From Rhizophagus clarus (taxonomy: Eukaryota; Glomeromycota; Glomeromycetes; Glomerales; Glomeraceae), in NCBI GenBank assembly GCA_015698045.1, contig BLAL01000338.1:930001-994000 (forward strand): a DNA stretch of 64,000 nt, given 5' to 3'. Numbering within the stretch: the first letter of the stretch is position 1; each line of letters begins with the position of its first letter. This document shows positions 23,656-36,500 of this stretch, in pieces. A program made the position numbers and the translations under genes. The notes below the pieces were generated by a model. The model did not search any database, had not been told where the DNA came from, and saw only the letters and a list, made by a program, of their open reading frames with translations.

Positions 23656-25173
23656 CTAAAGAATTCTTATAAAATTTTCTTCAGTTTCAATATAACCATA
23701 TTTACGTTCATTTCTGTAATATTTCAAAATGTCATCTCTTGTTACATTTAATTTATCAAGGCGACATTGTGCAGCGTGACTATAATATCCATGTTTCTGT
23801 TTGGCAGCTTTAGAGTAAAGTTCAATGGTTTTTTCATAATTTTTTGTATTTTCATAAAATTCTCCAAGATATGTTTGTCCCATATCCAATCCTTTTTCTG
23901 CTGTATTTTCCAACATTTTAAGCCCTTCTTAATATTAACCAGAATTCTTCCTAGTTTTGCTTCTGCATACAAATTATTTTTATCAAATTGAACAGCTTGT
24001 CTAAAAAAAATTTCTGCTTTATTTTTATTTTCTATATTATCATTTATACTTCCATCAAAATTATTTTCATAAAGCAATCCAAGTTGATATGCAGATTGAC
24101 TATCGTCAAATTTAAGAGATCTTTCATACCATTTTTCCGCTTTCTCTAAGTGTAATGGTTTACTGTTGAGCATCAAGGAAGCAAACTTTTTTAATAAGTT
24201 AGGACTAATATCCTCATTGTGAAATAGTGTAGCAATATTTCTCATTGCTATTCCAGCCATTCTCTTATCATCTGTTTTCTTTGCTACCTTTTTGAACAAT
24301 TTTTTAGCTTTTTTTTGGGTTGTGATCTTTATTTCTATTCAAACTAACAGAATATATATATCCTAAACACAATTTAGCTTCATTAGACTTTAACTTGGCA
24401 GTCTTTAGACACAAATCTTTAGCTTCCATATAACATTTACTAGTTTCATAATAATTTCCATTATTTCTTTCATTGCCTTTCAAATAAAACCCAGCCAAAG
24501 CCAATTTATGAATTACATCATCTTCCTTTTCAGTCTCTCTTTTCAATAACTCCAAAGTATCTTCATTAATTTCACTCGCATTCACCACTTTCTTAATAAA
24601 TACTTCGTAATTTCCCAATACTTTTATAGGTTCTCCATCTAATAAATGCTTAACTTCTTGCATCCATCCAGGAAATTCATTAAATTTTGTTCCAGTCCAT
24701 TCTTCATAATTAGACTTTTTTTAGATAAAGTTTTCCACAAACGTTTCATTTATTATATTCCCCTTATCATCCCTATCAATTTTTCTTCCTTTGCCAGTAA
24801 TAACAAGAATTGATGTATTTTTTAAAGATGGGGATTCTTTAATTTTCGTTAAAACCAAATGTTTTCCTTCTTCTACTTCCGTTTTATGGGATTTTACTAC
24901 ATGTAAATCAATTCTAGCGGTTGAAATAGAAATTGTTGGCATTGATAATTTCGAATTACCAATTAAACATTCATTAATATCCCAAAAATTTTTTTCTCTT
25001 TCCCTTTGTTCTTTGTTTGGTACGAAAACTTCATCCTGATTGGATACAGTGAATTGACTTAAATACTTGCAGCTCTGGATTCAATAAATAAACTTTCTGT
25101 TTAATAGAATGAATGTGTGGTAGCAGATTCAGTATCAGAACCTGAAGTTTCATCGTCTTGAAGTTCCTTAGAC
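23656..25173 (-). pseudogene. Sel1-repeat family gene, broken
   Basis: An ATG near 25173 opens MSKELQDDETSGSDTESATT. After a frameshift come a unique N-terminal domain (LSMPTISISTARIDLHVV, EVEEGKHLVLTKIKES, NTSILVITGKG), an in-frame TAA at 24721-24723, WTGTKFNEFPGWMQEVKHLL, and then Sel1/TPR-like helical repeats: HKLALAGFYLKGNERNNGNY, AKLCLGYIYSVSLN, SAYQLGLLYENNFDG, EAKLGRILVN and GQTYLGEFYENTKNYEKTIE. The end is ENFIRIL at 23656. Frameshifts lie near 25120, 24308 (an A8 run where seven A would keep the frame) and 23930. Sel1 repeats are protein-interaction solenoids. The copy at 38.5-39.95 kb is its paralogue in opposite orientation. I call it a pseudogene; the homopolymer break alone could be a sequencing error, the others less likely. 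Confidence 0.65.
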
Positions 25174-25199
25174 ATTTTTGCAATTTCAAAATTGAATTG

Positions 25200-27490
25200 A
25201 AAAAAAAAAAATTAAATAAAAATAAAGTTTAGTATTGTTCTGAATACCATGTTAAACAAGCCTAACTATATTTTGATTTATCTGTAAAATCAATAAATTT
25301 GCCAAGCCAAATTTACAACTACGGTCATGTTTATTAAACCCCTGCTGCTTTGTTAAGGGTTACACGATTGGGATTGTATTTTTTTTTTTAATAGAGAGTT
25401 TGTTGGCGTTTTTTTCTATCTTATAATACTGAAAAAATTGATTATTGTCTGTTAACAGATAAAGAGTTAAAAATGAAGCTCTAAGTTATGAAATAAGCAA
25501 AGTAAAATTCAACCGTTCCCAATCCACTGTCGTAGCAAAAAAAAAAAAATAGATATTCTGTTATACGACTCATGATGATCAAATAAAGTTACACGTACAG
25601 TACAATGTGAACAATGCGGAAAGATGGGGGGTATTAAATAAATAGAACTCTGGAATACGATGATATCACATTAAGATAACTAATATGTAGGCATCACATC
25701 AATTATCCCGATGAATCACGGGTCTACGATGAGGTTCTTGTGGGAATAATCGCAAAAAATTTGTATATGGATTCATTAAATCGTCATTTTAAAGCGTTCA
25801 CCGTTGAAGTATGTGATGAATTTCAAGCTCAAGTTAGAACACATTTGGATACCGCATTGTAGTCTTATATCCGATTGGGAAAGGCAAATAATATCAGCAG
25901 AAATTGCAACACAGCAGTTACAAGAATCAGAATATTCTATTATCTAGTTACAGACGTCAGTTGCGCCAATTCAATCTAAAGGACCACTGTGTTCGCTGAT
26001 GGATAGGGCACAGCATTGAGACTAATATGAATATATAATACTTGGCATTCTTTCGAGATTAATGAGTTATGGGATACGATTCCGAAGATAGCGAACTTAA
26101 ATAGTTCTCCTCGTTGATTATTATTGTTTTTAGGATTAATTAATTTGATGAAGATTTTAGTTTGTTTTATATATATAATTCATCTTGTTTGGTTTGTTTT
26201 TTTTTTTTTGTTTTTGTATATAGTTTATATATATATGTTTTTATTCTTTCTTTTTCTTTTTTCTTTTTTTTCTTTGTTTTTTCGTAGTTTTATGTCTTCG
26301 ATTTGACATTTTAGATAGGTTACCATTCTTAATTGAATGGCTATTATGTATAGTTACAGTTACTAAGCATATGTACGATCAGTGCGTTCATAATAGGAAA
26401 AATCGGGGTCTGGTCGTCTTGATAATGTATCATTTATAAATTTAATCGATGGCAGCATCAGCATAATTCGATTGTAAACGTTTATAATAATAACTGTTTA
26501 AATAATAAAAATTTCAATGTATCCAGGCTAGAAAGGTATTCAAATGTCTGTTTAAATTGATTCTAAATTTAATTTCACCTTATTTTTGAAAAAAAAAATA
26601 ATAATAAATAGTTTTATTTTGTCAATATCTTAAAATTTTCATAAATCATTAAAATAATATTAGCTTTACTCCATAATTAAATTATTGATATAAGATAACT
26701 TAAATAGTGTCCCATAATTTGGAATATTTTATATAATGTTTTAGTGAGGATGTATACCATCGATTCTTAACAATTATAAATTTAACCTTTATTAATCACT
26801 ATAACAATTGATAAATTGTTTATAATAAAATCAACAAGAATACTTATTATTAAGAATTGGAAATGATCAGAATCGACAAGCAAGAGGATCGTTAGTCTTA
26901 GATGCTGTACTATCATTTGAAGAAAAATTCAGCAGTAGTAGCAGGATCTGAATTTTGTTTTCTTATGGTTATAACATTATTTCAATATACTATTAAAATT
27001 TTACAATAAAAGTTCTACAATTATAGTATTAGTCAAATTAGATAACTTATTTGTTCAAAAAAAACAGGGTCTTTTATTTTTAAATCCTATACGTATTTTT
27101 TGTAGTTTTTACCTATGTTTCTAAACCGATTTATAATAAGCTTTAATTGTATAAATCTATTATAAGTAAATATATTGCTATACCTATCAAGAATTATGCT
27201 AATGAGACCTCTTTATATTAAATACAGTATAATAAAATTAGCTATAATCGCGCAAGAAATTAGAACTTTAATAATTTTTTTTATAAAATATGAAATACAT
27301 TAATGATAAAAAGTAAGACAAATTTTTATATTTTAATATAGATGAAAGCAATTAATTATTTGTTATATATGAGTATAAAATCATTATATTTAAGAATAAA
27401 CAAATGAGATTGAAGAAATAATTATGTACTGCGCGCGACAATTCCAGCATATTAAAACGTGATTTCATAAAAATATTTTAAAAGAAAAAA
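25200..27490. other. Intergenic region with one unknown coding-like patch
   Basis: At 25735-25860 a plus frame reads GIIAKNLYMDSLNRHFKAF and VEVCDEFQAQVRTHLDTAL before a stop, then another frame reads ISAEIATQQLQESEYSI. GC is higher than around it, so this looks like the remnant of an unidentified gene. 26190-26290 is T-rich low complexity. The rest is AT-rich without signals. Confidence 0.35.
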
Positions 27491-27497
27491 TTCTTAA

Positions 27498-28853
27498 CTA
27501 CAGATTACGTGGGTGTATTGTATACGTATCTTTTTTAGATTTTACAAAAGATGTATGTCTTTCATTAAATACATCTGTTTCATTAATTTGTTTACAAATC
27601 TCACTATCCTTTTTATAATAGACTAAATCACACCAATGATCAAATATTTCTTTCAAATATTCTGCATTTGGCCTTTTTAATGGATCCACATCTACACATT
27701 GATTAGCTATATCTTTTATTAATTTAGGTACTTTTATATTAAACTTTGGCCTGAGTCCCTGACAGATTTTTATTGCCAATAGCTCTTCATGAGCAATATC
27801 ATAGTAAGGAGGTAATACATTAAATATTTCAAACATAATAATTCCAAAGCTATAAATATTACTTGCTTGAACATATTTTCTTTCTCTTAAAATTTCGGGA
27901 GCTAAATATGGCAATACACCATAAATTTCGTAATTTTCTGATTTATTATTTGCTGGTTTACATAATCCTAAATCTGTAATATTTCTAGTAGAATCACGTA
28001 GACTATCTAATATATTGCCACTATGGAAATCTTGATGGATTAATCCTTCTTTATGAATCTCGTTAAGACCAAATACAATATCTCTTAGCATGCCAAGTTT
28101 CTCCCTCCAACCAAACGAATTGAAGTATTTATTTAATCTTTGTCTTAGATTGCCATTCTTTGTGTATTCCAATATCATCATAAAATTATTTGTTTTGGAA
28201 TCTTTAGTAATACCATAAACTTTATTAATGCATTCTGAATTATTCATTTTAAGATGCATATTGATCTAACAATAATAAAAATTGACAATTAATAAATTAT
28301 TAAATAATATAATCTTATGTATTAAAAAAAATCGATTACCTCGGTTAAAAATTCATTTGATGAATCATTTAAACATTTTAAAGCAAAATTCGTATTTCTT
28401 TCATCTTTATTCCATTTATTGGTTACATGATTCCAACTAGTATATATCCATCCATCCTTCCAAATTGCTTTATATATCATTCCAAAACCTCCTTTTGCAA
28501 CATATTCAACATTTTCAAAGCTATCATATTCAATCCATTCCAATTTTACCCAATTATTTTGTGCATTAAGTTGAGATTCTTGAATTAATTTATCAACATT
28601 AGAATCTCCACTCGTCCAATTTTTGAAATTTTGTTGAAAACGTTTGGCATTACATGAACGAATTACGACACCAAATACTACCTGTATTAGGCTGTTTACA
28701 TTCATCGCACAAACCATACCTTTCATAACGTTCTTTTAATACTTTATTTATTATTAGTTTCTCAATTAGTAATTCCTGTTCTACAGTTAATTTGCGATAA
28801 TTGAAGTCTTTTATTTGTTTAAATATATCATCGCTAATGTGATTCCATTCCAT
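27498..28853 (-). CDS. TKL-like protein kinase, two exons, one frameshift
   Basis: Exon 1 (28853-28340) begins MEWNHISDDIFKQIKDF, then a Cys-pair module (YGLCDECKQPNT ... WC), CNAKRFQQNFKNWTSG, and the N-lobe: EWIEYDSFENVEYVAKGGFG (glycine loop) and FALKCL (catalytic Lys). Exon 2 (28265-27498) joins in phase 0 as NMHLKMNNSECINKVYGI and holds HQDFHSGNIL (catalytic Asp and Asn; Arg of HRD replaced by Gln), ITDLGLCKP (DLG for DFG), YLAPEIL (APE), SNIYSFGIIMFEI and DPLKRPNAEYL. One extra nucleotide near 28670 shifts the frame between the Cys module and CNAKRF. Without it the protein would be 426 residues. Such kinases number in the hundreds in Rhizophagus; substrates are unknown. It may be a young pseudogene or an assembly error. 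Confidence 0.75.
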
Positions 28854-29177
28854 GGAAATTATAAAATATTTGAGAAAAGAAGATAAATATTACAAATATC
28901 CTTAAGTATTTAATATGTTAGATATTGTTAAAAATAAAAAAAAGCGAGAAAAAAGAAAAAAAAATTTTTTTTTGTGCATCATTTTACAAAGAAATTGGTG
29001 TACAGTAACTCAAAACCAGGTGTTGTAAAAGATCTACATAAGACACTATCCAGCTTATACGTGTGTATTTTTCATCAATTATAGTAATTTTCTAGTATTA
29101 TTTAAACAAGAAAATATTATTTATTATTCCAATTTAAAAAAAAATCTAGTAATCCAAGTCGTGATATGATCAGTATA

Positions 29178-29511
29178 CCCTATGAAAAAAATGTATCCGG
29201 AATTTCATCCTGAAATTATCCAGAAAAATAAGCGGTCAATTTCTGGATGTTTGATATGTACGGAACGTGCACGTTTCTGATGGATGTTCGGAATATGTTC
29301 GAATTCAATTTAGTCCGGAATTTGTTTGGAACTTTTTATGTTTTGAATTTGTTGGTTATCAAAAATTTGTCCGGAATTTTCATGTACAAAAAAAAAAAAA
29401 CCTAGACAAATCCAAAAAAATTCCGGACAACAAAGTAGATCAATTTTTCGGACATTTTCATGCCAATTTTGAAATATCGGGGCTGTTTCCAGACATTCTT
29501 TTTTCATAGGG
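29178..29511. mobile_element. 334-bp TCCGGA-rich element with CCCTATGAAAAAA ends
   Basis: Starts CCCTATGAAAAAAATG and ends CATTCTTTTTTCATAGGG, flanked on both sides by ATA, a 3-bp target duplication. The interior repeats TCCGGAATTTGT-like words in both orientations. It is a shorter, more diverged relative of the 650-bp element at 43265. It has no transposase, so any movement would need an enzyme from elsewhere. Short frames inside (for example 29267-29509) are repeat-derived. Confidence 0.7.
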
Positions 29512-30480
29512 ATATAGTTGCTTATAGTCATGTGCCTTATGGCTTATACTAATTAAGAATTTAATTTTTTTTTTCACAAAAAAAAAAATAAATAAATAAA
29601 TGAAATACTAATTTTTTTTTTAAAAAAAAAAATCTCTTTTTATTGAACGCCGTCAATGACTATCTTACGATTAATGCCATGATCGACCTAGCCGTAGCTA
29701 TACAATAAAGCCACTCGATTAAGAGTGATACCCTAATGTAATACATATAAAATTAAATAGGACCCCAAGTAATATATATAGGGGTAACAAGAAAAGCCAA
29801 AAATTTTTAATAACTCTATGCAGGCATGTCGCCCACATTCAAAAAAGGAAACTGGTCGGCGGCAAGTGCATTGTTACAATTTCCTTTTTGGGGAATGGGC
29901 GGCAAGTATAGTACCGCACAATTAATGTATATTATCAATAAGACCACATGCAAAATCTACTTGCACGTGTGATGCTCATAACATAAATAAATATGTGCGA
30001 CGCTTTTTCTATTATTTTTAGTAGTTGCGTAATAAATTCTCAAATAGTATAACGATCTCATTTATTTTGAAAAACTTTATATTAAATATTACCACATTTA
30101 TCCAAAGAATAAGCAATTGTAACATATGACCTTCCAAAATTCTAAAATGAAATAAATATCATTAATTTTACGCATATCTAAACTCTAATTATGTATGTGG
30201 CCAAGCAAAATTTCTTGTTGCCCCATCAGGTCCCATTTAAATCTACTATCTAATAATATCCTAAAAAAAACTGCATAACAAGATCTCTTTTAATTATATT
30301 GCACCTTCATTTATTATTACTATTTCTAATTTCACATACAACCATTCACAACTTCCTGTTATGACTAAGTTAACTTATTAAATTAATTGAATAACCTAAC
30401 AATGATGAAAATTTTTGTCCTTCGTTACACACTTTGATCACTAATAAGTTCAAAATGCTTGTTTTTGCATATGTTACAAT
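29512..30480. other. Intergenic region with an imperfect fold-back (29826-29913)
   Basis: Mostly AT-rich. At 29826-29913, GTCGCCCACATTC...AAGGAAA and TTTCCTTTTTGGGGAATGGG can pair as an imperfect hairpin with GC-rich stems. No gene seen upstream of the giant Sel1 gene. Confidence 0.4.
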
Positions 30481-30483
30481 CAA

Positions 30484-30491
30484 TATAAATA
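30484..30491 (+). promoter_or_regulatory. Candidate TATA element of the giant Sel1 gene
   Basis: TATAAATA lies 43-50 bases before the ATG at 30534. Sequence match only. Confidence 0.35.
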
Positions 30492-30533
30492 TAGATTTCA
30501 TAACGTTTTTTTATCTCTTAATTTATTAAGAAA

Positions 30534-33500
30534 ATGTCAAGTAATATAAAAGAGGATTTAGAAAAAGCCTTTCACTGGTATCAAAAAGCGGCAGATAGTG
30601 GACATGCAGATGCAATGATTAATTTGGCCCTTTGCTACGAAAATGAGGAGGGAACAGAGAAAGACCTGGAAAAAGCTTTTTACTGGTATCAAAAAGCTGC
30701 AGATAATGAGCATGCAGGTGCAATGTATAATTTGACCATTTGTTATCGCAATGGAAAAGGAACAGAAAAGGATCTGGAAAAAGCCTTTCAATGGTGTCAA
30801 AAAGCGGCAGATAGTGGTAATGAGTTTGCAATGTTTGAATTGGCCCTTTGCTACGAAAATGAGGAGGGAACGGAGAAAGACCTGGAAAAAGCTTTTTACT
30901 GGTATCAGAAAGCGGCAGATAGTGAGCATGCAGATGCCATGTTTAATTTAGCTTTTTATTATGAAAATGGGAACGGAACAGAGAAAGATCTGGAAAAAGC
31001 CTTTTACTGGTATCAAAAAGCAGCAGACAGTGGGCATGCGGGTGCAATGAATAATTTAGCACTTTGCTATGAAAATGGCGAGGGAACAGGGAGGAATCCA
31101 GAAAAAGCTTTTTACTGGTATCAGAAAGCAGCAGAAAATAATGTGATTTATGCAATGGCTAACTTGAGTGAATGTTATTACTATGGCAATGGAACAGAAA
31201 GGGACTTGGAAAAAGCCTTTTACTGGTATCAAAAAGCTGCTGATAGTGGGCATGCAGGTGCGATGTTTTATTTGGCTCTTTGTTATGAAAATGGGAACGG
31301 AACGGAGAAAGATCTGGAAAAAGCCTTTTACTGGTATCAAAAAGCAGCAGACAGTGGGCATGCGGGTGCAATGAATAATTTAGCACTTTATTATATTAAA
31401 AATGGAATGGGAATGGAAAAGGATCTGGGAAAAGCCTTTTACTGGTTTCAAAAAGCAGCAGAAAATAATGTGATTTATGCAATGGTTAACTTGAGTAAAT
31501 GTTATTACTATGGCGATGGAACAGAAAGGGACTTGGAAAAAGCCTTTTACTGGTATCAGAAAGCAGCGGATAATGGAAATGCAGGTGCAATGAACAATTT
31601 GGCTAATTGTTATAAAAATGGAGAGGGTGCAGAAAAGGATCTGGAAAAAGCCTTTTACTGGTTTTGGAGAGCAGCAGAGAATGGAGATGCAGGTGCAATG
31701 AACAATTTGGCTAATTGTTATAAAAATGGAGAGGGTACAAAAAAGGATCTGGAAAAAGCTTTTTATTGGTTTCAGAAAGCAGCAGATAGTGGATATGCAA
31801 TTGCAATGGTTAATTTGACTGATTGTTATGAAAATGGAGAAGGAACAAAAAAGGATCTGGAAAAAGCCTTTTGCTGGTATCAAAAAGCAGCAGATAGTGG
31901 ACATGCAGGTGCAATGCTTTGTTTGGCCCTTTGTTACGAAAATGAGGTGGGAACAAAGAAAGACATGGAAAAAGCCTTTCACTGGTATCAGAAAGCGGCA
32001 GATAGTGAACATGCAGATGCAATGAATAACTTGGCACTTCATTATAGTAATGGAGAGGGTACAGAAAAGAATCTGGAAAAAGCTTTTTATTGGTATCAAA
32101 AAGCAGCAGATAGTGGGCATGCAGGTGCAATGTTTTATTTGGCCCTTTGTTACGAAAATGGGAAAGGTACAGAGAGGGATCTGAAAAAAGCTTTTTACTG
32201 GTATCAGAAAGCTGCGGATAATGAACATGCAGTTGCAATGAATAATTTGGCACTTTGTTATAGAAATGGAGAGGGCATAGAAAAGGATCTGGAAAAAGCT
32301 TTTTGTTGGCTTCAGAGAGCAGCAGATAATGAATGCACAATTGCAATGAATAATTTGGCTTTTTGTTGTTATAAAAATGGAGAGGGTACGGAAAAGGATC
32401 TAGATAAAGCCTTTTACTGGTATCAGAAAGCGGCAGATAGTGGATATGCAGATGCAATGAATAATTTGGCACTTCATTATAGAAATGGAGAGGGCATAGA
32501 AAAAGATCTGGAAAAAGCTTTTTATTGGTTTCAGAAAGCAGCAGATGGTGGATGTGCAATTGCAATGGTTAATTTGGCCTTTTGTTGTTATAAAAATGGA
32601 GAGGGTACGGAAAAGGATCTAGATAAAGCCTTTTACTGGTATCAAAAAGCAGCAGAAGGTGGTGAGGTAATTGCGATGTGTAGTTTGGCCCTTTTCTATA
32701 AAAATGGGGAGGGAACAGAGAGGGATCTGGAAAAAGCTTTTTACTGGTATCAGAAAGCTGCAGATAATGAACATGCATGTGCAATGAATGAATTGGCACT
32801 TCATTATAGAAATGGAGAGGGAACAGAAAAGAATCTGGAAAAAGCTTTTTACTGGTGTCAGAAAGCTGCAGATAATGAACATGCAGGTGCAATGAATAAT
32901 TTGGCACTTTGTTATAGAAATGGAGAGGGCACAGAAAAGGATCTAGATAAAGCCTTTTACTGGTATCAAAAAGCGGCAGAAGGTGGTGAGGTAAATGCGA
33001 TGTATTGTTTGGCCCTTTGCTATGAAAATGGGGAGGGAACAGAAAGGGATCTGAAAAAAGCTTTTTACTGGTATCAGAAAGCTGCGGATAATGAACATAC
33101 AGTTGCAATGAATAATTTGGCACTTTGTTATAGAAATGGAGAGGGCACAGAAAAGGATCTGGAAAAAGCTTTTTGTTGGCTTCAGAGAGCAGCAGATAAT
33201 GGATGTGCAATTGCAATGAATAATTTGGCATTTTGTTGTTATGAAAATGAAGAGGGTACGGAAAAGGGTCCAGAAAAAGCCTTTTACTGGTATCAAAAAG
33301 CAGCAGTAGGTGGTGAGGTAAATGCAATGTATTGTTTGGCCCTTTGCTATGAAAATGGGAAGGGTACAGAGAGGGATCTGAAAAAAGCTTTTTACTGGTA
33401 TCAGAAAGCTGCAGATAATGAATATGCAATTGCAATGTTTAGTTTGGCCTCTTGTTATTACAATGGAGAAGGAACAGAAAAGGATCTGGAAAAAGCTTTT

Positions 33501-36500
33501 TATTGGTATCAGAAAGCGGCAGATAGTGAACATGCAGGTGCAATGAATTATTTGGCACTTCATTATAGAAATGGAGAGGGTACAGAAAAGAATCTGGAAA
33601 AAGCTTTTTACTGGTATCAAAAAGCAGCAGATAGTGGGCATGTAGGTGCAATGTTTTATTTGGCCCTTTGTTACGAAAATGGGAAAGGTACAGAGAGGGA
33701 TCTGAAAAAAGCTTTTTACTGGTATCAGAAAGCTGCGGATAATGAACATGCAGCTGCAATGAATAATTTGGCACTTTGTTATAGAAATGGAGAGGGCACA
33801 GAAAAGGATCTGGAAAAAGCCTTTTACTTGTATCAAAAAGCAGCAGAAGGTGGTGAGGTAATTGCGATGTGTAGTTTGGCGCTTTTCTATAAAAATGGGG
33901 AGGGAACAGAGAGGGACATGAAAAAAGCTTTTTACTGGAATCAGAAAGCTGCAGATAATGAATATGCAGTTGCAATGTTTAATTTGGCCTCTTGTTATTA
34001 CAATGGAGAAGGGACAGAAAAGGATCTGGAAAAAGCTTTTTATTGGTATCAGAAAGCGGCAGATAGTGAACATGCAGGTGCAATGAATTATTTGGCACTT
34101 CATTATAGAAATGGAGAGGGCACAGAAAAGAATCTGGAAAAAGCTTTTTATTGGTTTCAGAAAGCAGCAGATAGTGGATGTGCAATTGCAATGGTCAATT
34201 TGACTGATTGTTATGAAAATGGAGAAGGGACAAAAAAGGATCTGGAAAAAGCCTTTTACTGGTATCAAAAAGCAGCAGAAGGTAGTGAGGTAAATGCAAT
34301 GTATTGTTTGGCCCTTTGCTATGAATATGGGGAGGGAACAGAAAGGAATCTGAAAAAAGCTTTTTACTGGTATCAGAAAGCTGCGGATAATGAACATACA
34401 GTTGCAATGAATGATTTGGCACTTTGTTATAGGAATGGAGAGGGCACAGAAAAGGATCTGGAAAAAGCTTTTTGTTGGCTTCAGAGAGCAGCAGAAATTG
34501 GTAATGAATTTGCTATGTTTGGTTTAGCCCTTTGTTATGAAAATGAGGAGGGGACAGAAAAGGATTTAAATAAAGCTTTTTACTGGTATCAGAAAGCGGC
34601 TGATAGTGGGCATGCAAATGCAATGTTTTATTTGGCCCATTGCTATGAAAATGAGGAGGGAACAGAGAGGGATCCGGAAAAAGCTTTTTACTGGTATCAG
34701 AAAGCTGCGGATAATGAACATGCAGGTGCAATGAATAATTTGGCACTTCGTTATAGAAATGGAGAAGGCACAAAAAAGGATCTGGAAAAAGCTTTCTATT
34801 GGTTTCAGAGAGCAGCAGATGATGGATGTGCAATTGCAATGAATAATTTGGCCTTTTGTTGTTACGAAAATGGGGAGGGAACAAAAAAGGATCTGGAAAA
34901 AGCCTTTTACTGGTATCAAAAAGCAGCAGAAGGTGGTGAGGTAAATGCAATGTATTGTTTAGCCTTTTGCTATGAAAATGAGGAGGGAACAGAGAGAGAT
35001 CCGGAAAAAGCTTTTTACTGGTATCAGAAAGCTGCAGATAATGAACATGCAGTTGCAATGAATAATTTGGCACTTCGTTATAGAAATGGAGAGGGCACAG
35101 AAAAGGATCTGGAAAAAGCTTTTTATTGGTTTCAGAGAGCAGCAGATAATGGATGTGCAATTGCAATGAATAATTTGGCCTTTTGTTGTTACGAAAATGG
35201 GGAGGGAACAAAAAAGGATCTGGAAAAAGCCTTTTACTGGTATCAAAATGCAGTAGATAGTGGGTATGCAAGTGCGATGTCTTGTTTGGCCCTTTGTTAC
35301 AAAAATGGGGAGGGAACAGAAAAGGATCCAGAAAGAGCCTTTTACTGGTACCAGAAAGCAGCAGAAGTTGGTAATGTATTTGCTATGTTTAGTTTGGCCC
35401 TTTGTTATGAAAATGAGGAAGGGATAGAAAAGGATTTAAAAAAAGCCTTTTACTGGTATCAGAAAGCGGCTGATAGTGGGCATGCAAATGCAATGTTTTA
35501 TTTGGCCCTTTGTCATGAAAATGGGAAAGGAACACAAAAGGATCTTGAAAAGGCCTTTTACATATATCAAAGAGTGGCAGATAGTGGGCATGCAGGTGCA
35601 ATGTATAATTTGGCCCTTTGTTATCACAATGGAAAAGGAACAGAAAAGGATTTGGAAAAAGCCTTTTACTGGTGTCAGAAAGCGGCAAAAATTGGTCATG
35701 AATTTGCAATGTTTGAGTTGGCTCTTTGTTATAAAAATGGAGAGGGGACAGATAAGGATCTGAGAAAAACCTTTTACTGGTGTTGGAAAGCTGCAGATAA
35801 TGGGCATGCAGATGCAATGTTTGATTTAGCCCTTTGTTATTATGAAGGGAAGGTAGTGAAAAAGGATGTGAGAAAAGCCTTTTGCTGGTATAAAAAAGCA
35901 GCAAAAATTGGTAATGGATTTGCAATGTTTAATTTGGCCCTTTGTTATGAAAATGGAGAAGGAACAAAAAACGATCTGAAAAAAGCATTTCATTGGTATC
36001 AGAAAGCGGCTGATAGTGGAAATGCAGATGCAATGTTTGGATTAGCCCTTCGTTATTATGAAGAGAAGAGAACAGAAAATGATCTGAGAAAATCCATTTA
36101 CTGGTTTCAAAAAGCGGCAGAGATTGGTAATGAGATTGCAATGTTTAAATTGGCCCTTTGTTACGAAAATGAGAAGGAAACAGAGAAAGACCTGGAAAAA
36201 GCTTTTTACTGGTATCAGAAAGCGGCAGATAGTGAGCATGCAGATGCAATGTTTAATTTGGCCTCTTGTTATTACAATGGAAAAGGAACAGAAAAGGATT
36301 TGGGAAAATCCTTTTACTGGTATCAGAAAGCGGCAGATAATGGAAATACAGATGCAATGTTTGATTTAGCCCTTTGTTATTATGAAGGGAAGGGAACGGA
36401 AAAGGACCTAGGAAAAGCCTTTCACTGGTATCAGAAAGCAGCAATTAGTGGACATGCAGATGCAATGTTTGATTTAGCCCTTTGTTACTATGAAGGGGAG

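Noticed and set aside
26124-26306. 60-codon hydrophobic frame
   Set aside because: T-rich low complexity.
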